Source: CAYRHJ01 sp964424105 (lineage in GTDB: Bacteria > Planctomycetota > Phycisphaerae > UBA1845). Taken from it: a stretch of 64,000 nucleotides of DNA. The stretch spans positions 1-64,000 of the forward strand of contig CAYRHJ010000038.1 of assembly GCA_964424105.1 (NCBI GenBank), in the 5' to 3' direction. Below, in pieces: positions 24,894 through 32,727 of this stretch. The notes beneath the pieces are model-generated. The model was not told where the DNA came from, ran no database searches, and saw only the letters and a program-made list of their open reading frames with translations. Positions within the stretch are counted from its first letter, which is position 1. Each line of letters opens with the position of its first letter. The translations under genes were made by a program, and so were the position numbers.

Positions 24894-25483
24894 GTGGCAC
24901 CTCGCTTCGAACTGATTCAGTCCAAACCTCGCTCCGGCCAATTCCTGGCAATTTTGACGTGATACTTCATCCCACGACGTACCAGAGCACGGCTTGTAAC
25001 ATAACCGCATTCAGCGCCGTTTGAAAGCCAAAAACGAAAATCCGTCGCTTCCAAACAAATTGCTGCCGGTGCTGGAATCCGCGAGAATCGGTTCATCGCA
25101 AGATGGTCCAAACCATCAGAGCGTAATGCAAGCCAACCATTGCCGACATCGTTTGGTCGCTGCCAAACTGGCAGGAACGGTTCCGGAATTCGGCGATTTG
25201 GCAGCCAACGCAGTTGAATTCGAATCGTGCGATGTATTTCCCTGCGTGCCGAAACAACTATAACATCATTTATTAAATAAGGTTACGAACACGACACATC
25301 ACAAGCGTTTAGATTAGCGAATGGCATCATTATTGCGAGTCAGTGGCACGTGTAGCGTTGTGCGCTCGTGGTTTGGGCGGTGATTGCACGGAACGGCTGT
25401 TTTCCGAGGCTCACCCGATCACGGAATTCATGGGGCTTCCGTAGTGAAGCTACGGCAGTGAAAGCGAAAAGGAGTCGTCGAGC
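24894..25483 (+). promoter_or_regulatory. groES upstream region with leader hairpin
   Basis: This 590-base gap holds the groES promoter. An AT-rich patch lies near 25258-25285. CCGTAG-TGAAG-CTACGG at 25439-25455 is a perfect six-base-pair hairpin, ending 14 bases before the AGGAG ribosome-binding site (25470-25474). No CIRCE operator (TTAGCACTC, nine bases, GAGTGCTAA) was found. No second gene is evident; small frames here are not convincing. Confidence 0.5.
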
Positions 25484-25780
25484 ATGGCAAAGTTGAACAT
25501 CAGGCCGCTGGGAGACAAGGTCATCGTCAAGCGAGTCGTGGCAATGGATGTCACCAAGGGCGGCATCGTTTTACCGGATTCGGCGCGAGAAAAACCGAAG
25601 CGCGGCAAGGTACAGGCCGTGGGCACAGGCCGACTGTTGGACGACGGCACGCGCGGTAAGATGCAACTCAAAAAGGAGGACGAAGTCGTCTTTACCAGCT
25701 ATTCGGGCACGGATATCAAGATCGATGGTGAAGACTATCTGATCATGGACGAATCTGACGTCTTGGGAGTCGTCGGTTAA
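25484..25780 (+). CDS. groS: Co-chaperonin GroES (Cpn10)
   Basis: 98 residues. It begins MAKLNIRPLGDKVIVKRV, has the mobile loop near KGGIVLPDSAREKPKRGKVQ, and ends LIMDESDVLGVVG. Length and motifs are those of a standard heptameric Cpn10 lid. RBS AGGAG is nine bases from the ATG. groEL follows after 94 bases, so the two form the usual operon. Confidence 0.97.
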   Translation: MAKLNIRPLGDKVIVKRVVAMDVTKGGIVLPDSAREKPKRGKVQAVGTGRLLDDGTRGKMQLKKEDEVVFTSYSGTDIKIDGEDYLIMDESDVLGVVG

Positions 25781-25874
25781 CGAGATCCGGAAAATCTTTT
25801 ATCTCCCTGCGTTCACACGAAAACCTGCGAAATCGGTCGGGCTGACCGACTGAAACTCTGGAGACAAAACTCTT

Positions 25875-27548
25875 ATGGCAGCGAAAGCGATTGCATACAA
25901 CATGGACGGCCGCGAGGCCATTCGACGCGGTGTCAACAAGTTGGCCCGCGCCGTCAAGATTACCCTGGGCCCCTGCGGGCGTAACGTGGTCATTGAAAAG
26001 TCGTTCGGTTCACCCACGGTGACCAAGGACGGCGTGACGGTGGCCAAGGAAATCGAACTGGAAGACCCCAACGAGAACATGGGGGCGCAGATGGTGAAGG
26101 AAGTCGCTTCCAAGACCAGCTCGCTCGCCGGCGACGGAACAACCACCGCCACCATCTATGCCGAGGCCATCTTCGAAGAAGGGTTGAAGAACGTAGCCGC
26201 CGGGGCCAATCCGATGGAGCTCAAGCGGGGCATCGACGTGGCGGTAGAGGCCGTGGTGGCCAGGCTCAAAGAGATGAGCACCAAGGTCAAGAGTGACGAG
26301 CAGATTGCCCAAGTCGGCACCAGTGCCGCGAATCACGACGCCGCGGTGGGCAAGATCATCGCCGAGGCCATGAGCAAGGTGGGCAAAGACGGCGTGATCA
26401 CCGTTGAAGAAGGCAAGGGGCTGGATACCTCCGTTGATCTGGTCGAGGGGATGCAGTTCGACAAGGGTTTCATCTCCCCGCATTTCATGAACAAATTTGA
26501 GAGCCTGGCCTGCGAACTCGACAAGCCATTCATTCTGATTCACGAGAAGAAGATTTCCAACGTCAAAGAGATCGTTCCGTTACTGGAAAAGGTCGCCCAG
26601 GCGGGTCGGCCACTGCTGATCGTGGCCGAGGACGTGGACGGTGAAGCGCTGGCGACGCTGGTGGTCAACAAGCTGCGTGGCACGTTTCAATGCTGTGCGG
26701 TGAAGGCCCCCGGTTTTGGTGATCGGCGCAAGGCGATGTTGCAGGACATGGCAGTGCTGACCGGTGCGCAGCCCGTGTTTGAAGACCTGGGCGTGAAGTT
26801 GGAGAATATGACCATCAAGGACCTGGGTCAGGCCAAAAAAGTGTCGGTCGATAAGGACAACACGACCATCATCGAGGGCGCGGGCACGTCGGCGGCGATC
26901 AAGGGACGCATTGAGCAAATACGAAGCGAGCTGGATGCCACCACCAGCGACTACGATCGTGAAAAGCTGGAGGAGCGATTGGCCAAGCTCGCGGGCGGCG
27001 TCGCACAGATCAACGTCGGGGCGGCCACCGAGGTGGAAATGAAGGAAAAGAAGGCCCGTGTCGAAGACGCCCTGCACGCCTGTCGGGCAGCCGTCGAGGA
27101 GGGCATCCTGCCCGGGGGCGGCGTGGCTGTGCTTCGTGCGGCCAAGCTTCTGGACGAAGCCGCAAAGAAAGTCAAGGGCGACCAAAAGACGGGTGTGGAC
27201 ATTGTGCGCCGGGCATTGAGCGCGCCGATCAAGCAGATCGCCCAGAATGCGGGCGTTGACGGGTCCATCGTTTGGCAAAAGGTGCTCGAGAGCACGTCGG
27301 TCAATTTCGGATTCAACGCACTCAATGGCGAATACACCGACATGATCAAAGCCGGGATTCTCGTTCCCACCAAGGTGGAACGAACGGCGCTTCAAAACGC
27401 CGCGTCCGTAGCCAGCCTGTTGCTGACAACCGAAGCCGTGGTCAGCGAGATCAAGGAGAAAGATAAGCCCAAGGGTCCGGGCGGTGGCCCAGGCATGGGC
27501 GGCATGGGTGGAATGGGTGGAATGGGTGGTATGGGTGGCATGATGTAG
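25875..27548 (+). CDS. groL: Chaperonin GroEL (Cpn60)
   Basis: 557 residues. The ATP-binding region has KITLGPCGRNVVIEKSFGSP and AGDGTTTATIYAEAI. The apical domain contains MQFDKGFISPHFMNKFE and APGFGDRRKAMLQDMA. The GroEL signature AAVEEGILPGGGVAVLRA is present. The C-terminus is the flexible GGM repeat tail (GGMGG units). It forms the 14-mer folding chamber with GroES. An ordinary member; the Cys in GPCGRN and the Cys pair QCCAV are only small variants. Confidence 0.98.
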   Translation: MAAKAIAYNMDGREAIRRGVNKLARAVKITLGPCGRNVVIEKSFGSPTVTKDGVTVAKEIELEDPNENMGAQMVKEVASKTSSLAGDGTTTATIYAEAIFEEGLKNVAAGANPMELKRGIDVAVEAVVARLKEMSTKVKSDEQIAQVGTSAANHDAAVGKIIAEAMSKVGKDGVITVEEGKGLDTSVDLVEGMQFDKGFISPHFMNKFESLACELDKPFILIHEKKISNVKEIVPLLEKVAQAGRPLLIVAEDVDGEALATLVVNKLRGTFQCCAVKAPGFGDRRKAMLQDMAVLTGAQPVFEDLGVKLENMTIKDLGQAKKVSVDKDNTTIIEGAGTSAAIKGRIEQIRSELDATTSDYDREKLEERLAKLAGGVAQINVGAATEVEMKEKKARVEDALHACRAAVEEGILPGGGVAVLRAAKLLDEAAKKVKGDQKTGVDIVRRALSAPIKQIAQNAGVDGSIVWQKVLESTSVNFGFNALNGEYTDMIKAGILVPTKVERTALQNAASVASLLLTTEAVVSEIKEKDKPKGPGGGPGMGGMGGMGGMGGMGGMM

Positions 27549-27626
27549 GACAACCCGTCGGGCGCTCGGCGCCATGGCGTCGAGGTGCTCCGGTTATTCC
27601 AATAACGCGAAGCGGCGTGGATCGTG

Positions 27627-27650
27627 AAAACGGTCGACGCCGTTTTGCTT
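27627..27650 (+). terminator. Probable terminator after groEL
   Basis: AAAACGG-TCGACG-CCGTTTT at 27627-27646 is followed by GCTTT. The T-rich 3' arm and position 79 bases after the groEL stop fit a rho-independent terminator, though the T tract is partly inside the stem. Confidence 0.5.
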
Positions 27651-27768
27651 TGTAAACAGGCCGATTCGGATTCGGTCAGGTGAATGCCGTGACACGGAAT
27701 CCGGCGCTGTAGGATTCATGGTGTAACCTGTTTGTTGGCCGGCAGCGGGATATAATTGAAGGCCAGCA

Positions 27769-28005
27769 GCGACTGGACGGATCGGCAGGCATTCGAGCGC
27801 CCGCATCCGTCATTCCGGCGAAATCCGTCATTCCGGCGAAATCCGTCATTCCGGCGGACGCCGGAATCCAGAAGAAGTGTGCCTGGACTCCGGCCTGCGC
27901 CGGAGTGACCGTCGGGACGCTTCCGCTCGCGCAACCGTGGCGAAAACCCCAAAATTGAAAAGACCCCGACGGAGGCGAGACGCGACTGGACGGACCGGCA
28001 GGCAT
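27769..28005. repeat. REP1 cluster bracketed by 24-bp direct repeats
   Basis: Direct repeats GCGACTGGACGGA(T/C)CGGC, then AGGCAT, at 27769-27792 and 27982-28005 differ at one base. Between them are two 18-base half-REP1 units (27809, 27827), one full REP1 (27845-27871) and one inverted REP1 (27883-27909). The whole gap 27549-28375 otherwise has no supported gene; frames crossing the repeats are artefacts. Confidence 0.82.
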
Positions 28006-28375
28006 GCGTTAGGCTCTGCCCGCGAAGGGTTTGTAGAAACGTGGTCACTCCTGTTCCCGATCTCCAGCCGATGGCGGCGGTGTGTTGTGAATGGGATGGA
28101 TCATCGTGGAACGATTGTGATAATGTCGCACGCCACCGTGCAAGACTGGAAGGATTCCGGCGAGGTGCTACGATGGATCTGTCCGGTCGTGCGAATCACT
28201 CGATGCCTCGCGAGACGACCTCTTGATTTATCGACGAAAGCCCCGTTTTCGCGGTTGATCCGGAAGTTTATGCATGCGGTGCTTGACGTGCGCCGTTCGC
28301 CGGTTTTGAATCCACGCCGATACGCCACTGCGGCGTACTCGTTTGTGGCGAAGCGTTTTTGTTAAGGGACATGCA

Positions 28376-28711
28376 ATGGGAAGAAAGATTTACGTGGGCA
28401 ACTTGAGTTACGGGGTCAGCGATGCCGATCTCTTGGAGCTTTTCGGCCAGCACGGCGCAGTCGAGAGCGTGAGTATCATCACCGATCGCGCGACCGGACA
28501 GAGCAAGGGATTCGGCTTCGTGGAAATGGCCAGTGACGACGAAGCCCAGGCGGCCATTGCCGCTTTGAACGGACACCCGTTCAACGGACGGACGCTGAAT
28601 GTGAATGAAGCACGACCCAAGGCCCCCCGGCCGGGTGGCGGTGGCGGTGGCGGCGGGGGTGGCAGAGGCGGCGGCGGCGGCGGCGGCGGCGGTCGAGGCG
28701 GGCGTTGGTAG
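28376..28711 (+). CDS. RRM RNA-binding protein with Gly/Arg-rich tail
   Basis: 111 residues from ATG 28376, where AAGGGAC gives a ribosome-binding site. One RRM domain is present with RNP2 KIYVGNL at residues 4-10 and RNP1 KGFGFVEM. The C-terminus from about residue 85 is glycine runs with a few arginines, ending RGGRW. This is the architecture of cyanobacterial and planctomycete cold-inducible Rbp proteins and of eukaryotic GRPs. It probably binds single-stranded RNA as a chaperone. Monocistronic; the target is unknown. Confidence 0.93.
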   Translation: MGRKIYVGNLSYGVSDADLLELFGQHGAVESVSIITDRATGQSKGFGFVEMASDDEAQAAIAALNGHPFNGRTLNVNEARPKAPRPGGGGGGGGGGRGGGGGGGGGRGGRW

Positions 28712-28713
28712 TT

Positions 28714-28852
28714 CGGTCCCGTGCGACTGCTGATAATCCGGGATGGTGCGACCGTCTTGGTACTACAGGCGGGTATGGCCGATTGGTAATCCGGCCCGAT
28801 TCGGCCGACCGGCAATCAGGCCCGGTGCGACCGTTTTGGAATTCCGGGCCTG
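28714..28852 (+). repeat. Imperfect repeats in the 28712-29070 gap
   Basis: GGTGCGACCGTCTTGG (28745-28760) and GGTGCGACCGTTTTGG (28824-28839) are near-identical. Related words TCCCGTGCGACTG (28717) and AATCCGGCCCG / AATCAGGCCCG lie around them. The spacing suggests a decayed tandem of about 79 bases. The remaining gap up to the next start holds only the GAGGAAGG ribosome-binding site at its end. Confidence 0.6.
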
Positions 28853-29070
28853 AGCGAACGATGCGAAGGGTGTGACTTCGCGCTGCATTTGATCGAAAGA
28901 CCAATGGCGCCTTTTTCTTGGCGTCTGTAGTTTTGATACAATGGGCTGACCTTCGCGCGGAGATGCGCGGCCGCCGAAGGTATGCAGGTGTGTCGCCGAA
29001 CAGGACGTTCGGGCGAGCAATCTGTTACCCTGTTCCGTGAAGCACCGGGCAAGTAAGAACGAGGAAGGTC

Positions 29071-30981
29071 ATGGAACTGCCTCGCCGAGCGGCGGACGAC
29101 GTTTATCTTCCGGATGGAAAATTCACGCGAACGATGGAGCGAATCCGCCGGTTCCGCAGAACGGCGGAAGTCCGAGTCGGGGTCTTCAACGCCTTCGACT
29201 ATCGTACGCGCATGCTGCCCTATTGGTACGTCGACAAGCGGATGGCGCCTTGTTCAGCCCGAACGCTGGGCGACTGCCTGCACGCTTCCGGCTTCAACCA
29301 CACCCGCATCGTTCTCCAACAGTGGGCACCCAACGCCAAGCCAAGCCTGGCGATGATCGATGATCGCCCGTTGGACATCCTGCTGGTGTCGGCTATGCAG
29401 GTGCACGCGGAACCCTCCTATGACCTGATCCGTGACGCCCACACCATGGGTTCACGTCGCCCGCTCATCATCGCGGGCGGTCCCAAGGCCATCTACGAAC
29501 CGGCGGATTATTTCGAGATTGGTCTCGAACCGGGCGTGGGGGCGGATTGCGTCGTCACCGGCGAAGCGTTTGTGCTGCTGGATCTTCTCCAAACGATTTT
29601 AAGTCACGACGACGGGTCGACCAGTGTTCGCGACGCGTTTGAGCTTGCCCGCCGTTCGGGTGGTTTGAACGGCGTGCCCGGATTGGTTTATCTCGACCCC
29701 GCGTCCCAAGGTGATGGGCCCATCGCGGTCAACACGGGCGTGCAGAGGCTCTTGCGAAATCTGGACGAGATGCCCATGCCCGACGCCTGTTATCGCATGT
29801 TGGAACCCCCACATCGTGGCCAACGGCTTAGACGCGAAGCGCTGGCCGTCCACAAGGTCGCTCGAAACACACCGATCGCGTCGATCATCACCACGCAGGG
29901 CTGCAAGTTCAACTGCTCGTACTGCCCCATTCCCGCGGTCAATCAGCGGACCTGGCGGCACAAGAGTCCGCAGCGACTAGCCGCCGAGATGAAACACATC
30001 TACGAAAATTTCGGCATTCGCGATTACTTCAGCACGGATGACAATTTCTTCAACAATCGCGAGACCGTCGTGGAGTTGATGAGCGAACTTTCGCGGACCA
30101 CGACCGGTGGCGTCAGGCTGGGCAAGCGCGTCCGGTTTTACACGGAAGCCACCGAGTTTGACGTCCACAAAAACAAAGACATTCTGCCCCTGTGCCGTCG
30201 GGCGGGGCTGCGGGGGATTTGGTTCGGCATCGAAGACATCACCGCCGAGCTGGTGAACAAGGGACAAAGCGCCGGCAAGACGGCCGATCTTTTTCAAACG
30301 CTCCTGAAAACCGGCATCCAGCCCATGGCCATGATGATTCATAGTGACGATCAATCCATCCGGGCGCCCAAAGACGATCTTTCGGGTTTGTTCAATCAAG
30401 CCCGGTATCTTTTCAAGCACGGCGCGATTTCCTACCAATGCACCTATCTAGGCCCCGCCATCGGCACGCGCGACATCGAAGCCGCGTTGGAATCTAAAAC
30501 GTTGTATCGCACAGTAGGTAACCAGCCGATTCCACAAGCGTACTTCGACGGGAATCACGTGGTGGCATCCAAGCACGCCAAACCGTGGCATCGACAGATT
30601 AACGTGCTCCGTGCCTACGCCACCTTCTACAACCCCTTGAACACCATGCGTGCCATTTTTCGATTGCGGCGTGATTCAACGTCGGCCAACCGCGTGCTTT
30701 TCCAGCTCCTTGGCCAAGTCGGAATCCTATTGACCGCTCCGAAAATGCTCGCCTGGGCTTGGCGGTTGAAGAAGGGGCCTATCGACGTTTACACGGGGTT
30801 TGAAAGGGCCAAGATCCCTATGGTTCACGTCGAATCCGGGGAGGAGTTGGACTGGGCCATCAAGAACCTGCCCACGCCGCAAATTCGCACGGGCATCAAG
30901 TTGCCATGGAGATCAGTAAGCAAGACGAGCGAAACCAGCGTGCCGAAAGAGGTATCGTTGCCCATTTTGACCGTTGGTTGA
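29071..30981 (+). CDS. B12-binding-domain radical SAM protein
   Basis: 636 residues. The N-terminal 190 residues look like a cobalamin-binding Rossmann region (DILLVSAMQVHAEPSYDLIR, PLIIAGGPKAIYEP, GADCVVTGEAFVLLDLL). The radical SAM core follows with TTQGCKFNCSYCPIPAVNQ (CxxxCxxC), YFSTDDNFFNNRETVVELM and GIWFGIEDITAELVNKGQS. A C-terminal 200-residue region (VLRAYATFYNPLNTMRAIFR) is typical of the large B12-radical SAM group that performs methylations or ring formations on lipids, hopanoids and secondary metabolites. ATG 29071 has GAGGAAGG upstream. Followed after 35 bases by a parvulin gene; substrate unknown. Confidence 0.88.
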   Translation: MELPRRAADDVYLPDGKFTRTMERIRRFRRTAEVRVGVFNAFDYRTRMLPYWYVDKRMAPCSARTLGDCLHASGFNHTRIVLQQWAPNAKPSLAMIDDRPLDILLVSAMQVHAEPSYDLIRDAHTMGSRRPLIIAGGPKAIYEPADYFEIGLEPGVGADCVVTGEAFVLLDLLQTILSHDDGSTSVRDAFELARRSGGLNGVPGLVYLDPASQGDGPIAVNTGVQRLLRNLDEMPMPDACYRMLEPPHRGQRLRREALAVHKVARNTPIASIITTQGCKFNCSYCPIPAVNQRTWRHKSPQRLAAEMKHIYENFGIRDYFSTDDNFFNNRETVVELMSELSRTTTGGVRLGKRVRFYTEATEFDVHKNKDILPLCRRAGLRGIWFGIEDITAELVNKGQSAGKTADLFQTLLKTGIQPMAMMIHSDDQSIRAPKDDLSGLFNQARYLFKHGAISYQCTYLGPAIGTRDIEAALESKTLYRTVGNQPIPQAYFDGNHVVASKHAKPWHRQINVLRAYATFYNPLNTMRAIFRLRRDSTSANRVLFQLLGQVGILLTAPKMLAWAWRLKKGPIDVYTGFERAKIPMVHVESGEELDWAIKNLPTPQIRTGIKLPWRSVSKTSETSVPKEVSLPILTVG

Positions 30982-31016
30982 TTTCGGAATTCATCTTTTG
31001 GGGAAGCTAAAACCGT

Positions 31017-32096
31017 ATGAACCGTTATCCTTTTCGATTCGCGATTTTACTGCTGGGCTTGGGATTGCCCGCGACGTACGCACAGGAAGAAAGCGATGAT
31101 GCCTCGCCCAAGACGTCGACGACCGACGAACTCGACGAGAACGTCGTAGCGACCGTCAACGGTCGAAAGATCACGCAGTCCGATTTGGAGGAAGTATTTC
31201 AGACATTCCTGAGCAATCAGGAGGGCCGCCAGGAAATTGCTGAGGAGAGAGTCGCACAACTGAGGAATCAGTGGCGACCGCGTCTGATGAGCGTCTTGGT
31301 GGACAACTTGCTTCTCGACATCGAAGCGGAGTCGTCCGAAATCACCGTAACCGAAGAAGACATACGAACGGAAGCCGAAATGGGCATCGCCTCGTACCTG
31401 CTCCGCAGCGGTAAGAGTCGAGACCAGCTTAACGACGAAGTCCAAGCCCAGATGAACATGACGCTGGACGAGATGCTTAAAAAGCAGATGGCTGATTCCA
31501 TGTTCAAGCGCATGTTGATTCACACCCGCCACATGGAAAAGGTCTATGCCGACGAAGTCAATGTCACCGATGAGGAGGTCCGGGCACGCTACGATCGAGA
31601 CCTGCAAAGCGTTTACTCCAAGCCGGAGCGCGTCCGAGCCAGCCACATTCTCCTTCCCGCGCAACAGGCTGACCAAGCCGCACGGGAACAGGCCATGAAC
31701 GATGCAAAAGACGTCCTGCAACTCGCCAAAAAGCCGGACGCCGATTTCGCGGCGCTGGCCCGCGAACATTCAAGCTGTCCGTCAAAGGCCCAGGGCGGCG
31801 ATCTGGGGTTCTTCCCGCGAACGGGCGCCATGGTGGAGCCGTTTGCCGCCGCCGCCTATGCACTTGAGGTCGGCCAAATCAGCGACGTCGTCGAGACCCA
31901 GTTTGGATACCACATCATCAAGGTCACGGAACGCGATCAATCCGGCGTGACAAGGTTTGAATTGGCCGCCCGGACCATCCGGCACGATCTCAAGTCGGAG
32001 AAGATCGCGAAAAAGCGATTGGAACTCGTCGAACAGCTCAAGAAAGATGCGAAGATCGAATATCCGCCGCCCAAGCCACCCGAGAAAATACCGTAG
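31017..32096 (+). CDS. SurA/PrsA-like periplasmic peptidyl-prolyl isomerase
   Basis: 359 residues. The signal peptide is RYPFRFAILLLGLGLPATYA. A SurA_N-like helical chaperone domain spans roughly residues 40-185 (VATVNGRKITQSDLEEVFQT and VNVTDEEVRARYDRDL). The parvulin domain spans roughly 205-310, with RASHILLP, FAALAREHSSCPSKAQGGDL, GFFPRTGAMVEPFA and VVETQFGYHIIKVTER. A charged tail ends in PPPKPPEKIP. It should assist folding of exported and outer-membrane proteins. RBS GGGGAAG is present. Convergent with the next gene, with only three bases between stop codons. Confidence 0.93.
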   Translation: MNRYPFRFAILLLGLGLPATYAQEESDDASPKTSTTDELDENVVATVNGRKITQSDLEEVFQTFLSNQEGRQEIAEERVAQLRNQWRPRLMSVLVDNLLLDIEAESSEITVTEEDIRTEAEMGIASYLLRSGKSRDQLNDEVQAQMNMTLDEMLKKQMADSMFKRMLIHTRHMEKVYADEVNVTDEEVRARYDRDLQSVYSKPERVRASHILLPAQQADQAAREQAMNDAKDVLQLAKKPDADFAALAREHSSCPSKAQGGDLGFFPRTGAMVEPFAAAAYALEVGQISDVVETQFGYHIIKVTERDQSGVTRFELAARTIRHDLKSEKIAKKRLELVEQLKKDAKIEYPPPKPPEKIP

Positions 32097-32099
32097 GTC

Positions 32100-32669
32100 T
32101 TACGAGGTCAGCGCCGCAGTTTCAAACGCACGATCCGTCCGTACCCGCACACCAAACAGATGTCGGGCATCGGCGTCGTGCGTCAGCACATAATCGCCGT
32201 GGCCCAACGCCCCGCGGATGAACGATTCCAACTCCGGGCGGGCCGCGTCAAACGTCGATGACGAATTGGGGGCCAGCGCCCGATCATTAACGAACAGCTC
32301 GAATTCATGTCGGCTGAATCGCAGCGACAACGAACGCTCCGCGAGCGCCGACACCATCAACCGGCAAGCCGCGGCTGATCGACGCAAGGCCATGCTGAAA
32401 CGGTCCGCGTTGCTGCCGGGCTGCGGACTTTTCTGATTGTAACGCAAGCCCCACGCCCCTCGTGCGTGGTCCATGCTGTAGTCGGCCTGCAAGCCGATCA
32501 GCATGACCCCGGGACCGTTCGGCACGTGCCGGTAATCAGCCACGTCGATCAACAATTCATCCAGCGCCCGCGTTTGAATCCATTTGTGAAACACGTCGAT
32601 GAAAACCACCGGATCGACGCCCAGGTCGCCGTCGACGGGAATCTTGATGTTGACGTGCTGAAATTCCAT
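32100..32669 (-). CDS. Conserved hypothetical protein next to sulfite/nitrite reductase
   Basis: 189 residues from ATG 32669. The frame is open further upstream, to 32990, but that would overlap the reductase gene and reads as low-quality sequence. Distinctive stretches are VVFIDVFHKWIQTRALDELL, IDVADYRHVPNGPGVMLIG, LQADYSMDHARGAWGLRYNQ and FDAARPELESFIRGALG. From memory, similar proteins sit next to siroheme reductases in other bacteria, but no function is established. It begins 58 bases after the reductase stop and is probably cotranscribed, so a role in sulfite/nitrite reduction is inferred from context only. Confidence 0.8.
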   Translation of the reverse strand: MEFQHVNIKIPVDGDLGVDPVVFIDVFHKWIQTRALDELLIDVADYRHVPNGPGVMLIGLQADYSMDHARGAWGLRYNQKSPQPGSNADRFSMALRRSAAACRLMVSALAERSLSLRFSRHEFELFVNDRALAPNSSSTFDAARPELESFIRGALGHGDYVLTHDADARHLFGVRVRTDRAFETAALTS

Positions 32670-32727
32670 TCGCCGACGCGCTCCGAATGTATGATCTCGG
32701 TGAACCGATCGATCGCTCCGGTTTCGA

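Noticed and set aside
25262..25483. CIRCE operator upstream of groES
   Set aside because: No TTAGCACTC/GAGTGCTAA arms were found at the right spacing.
26580..27575. 331-codon frame antisense to groEL
   Set aside because: His/Thr-rich start made from the GGM repeat region; shadow of groEL.
27877..28365. 162-codon plus-strand frame before the RRM gene
   Set aside because: It begins inside REP1 and lacks protein-like composition or a ribosome-binding site; the RRM start at 28376 is clear.
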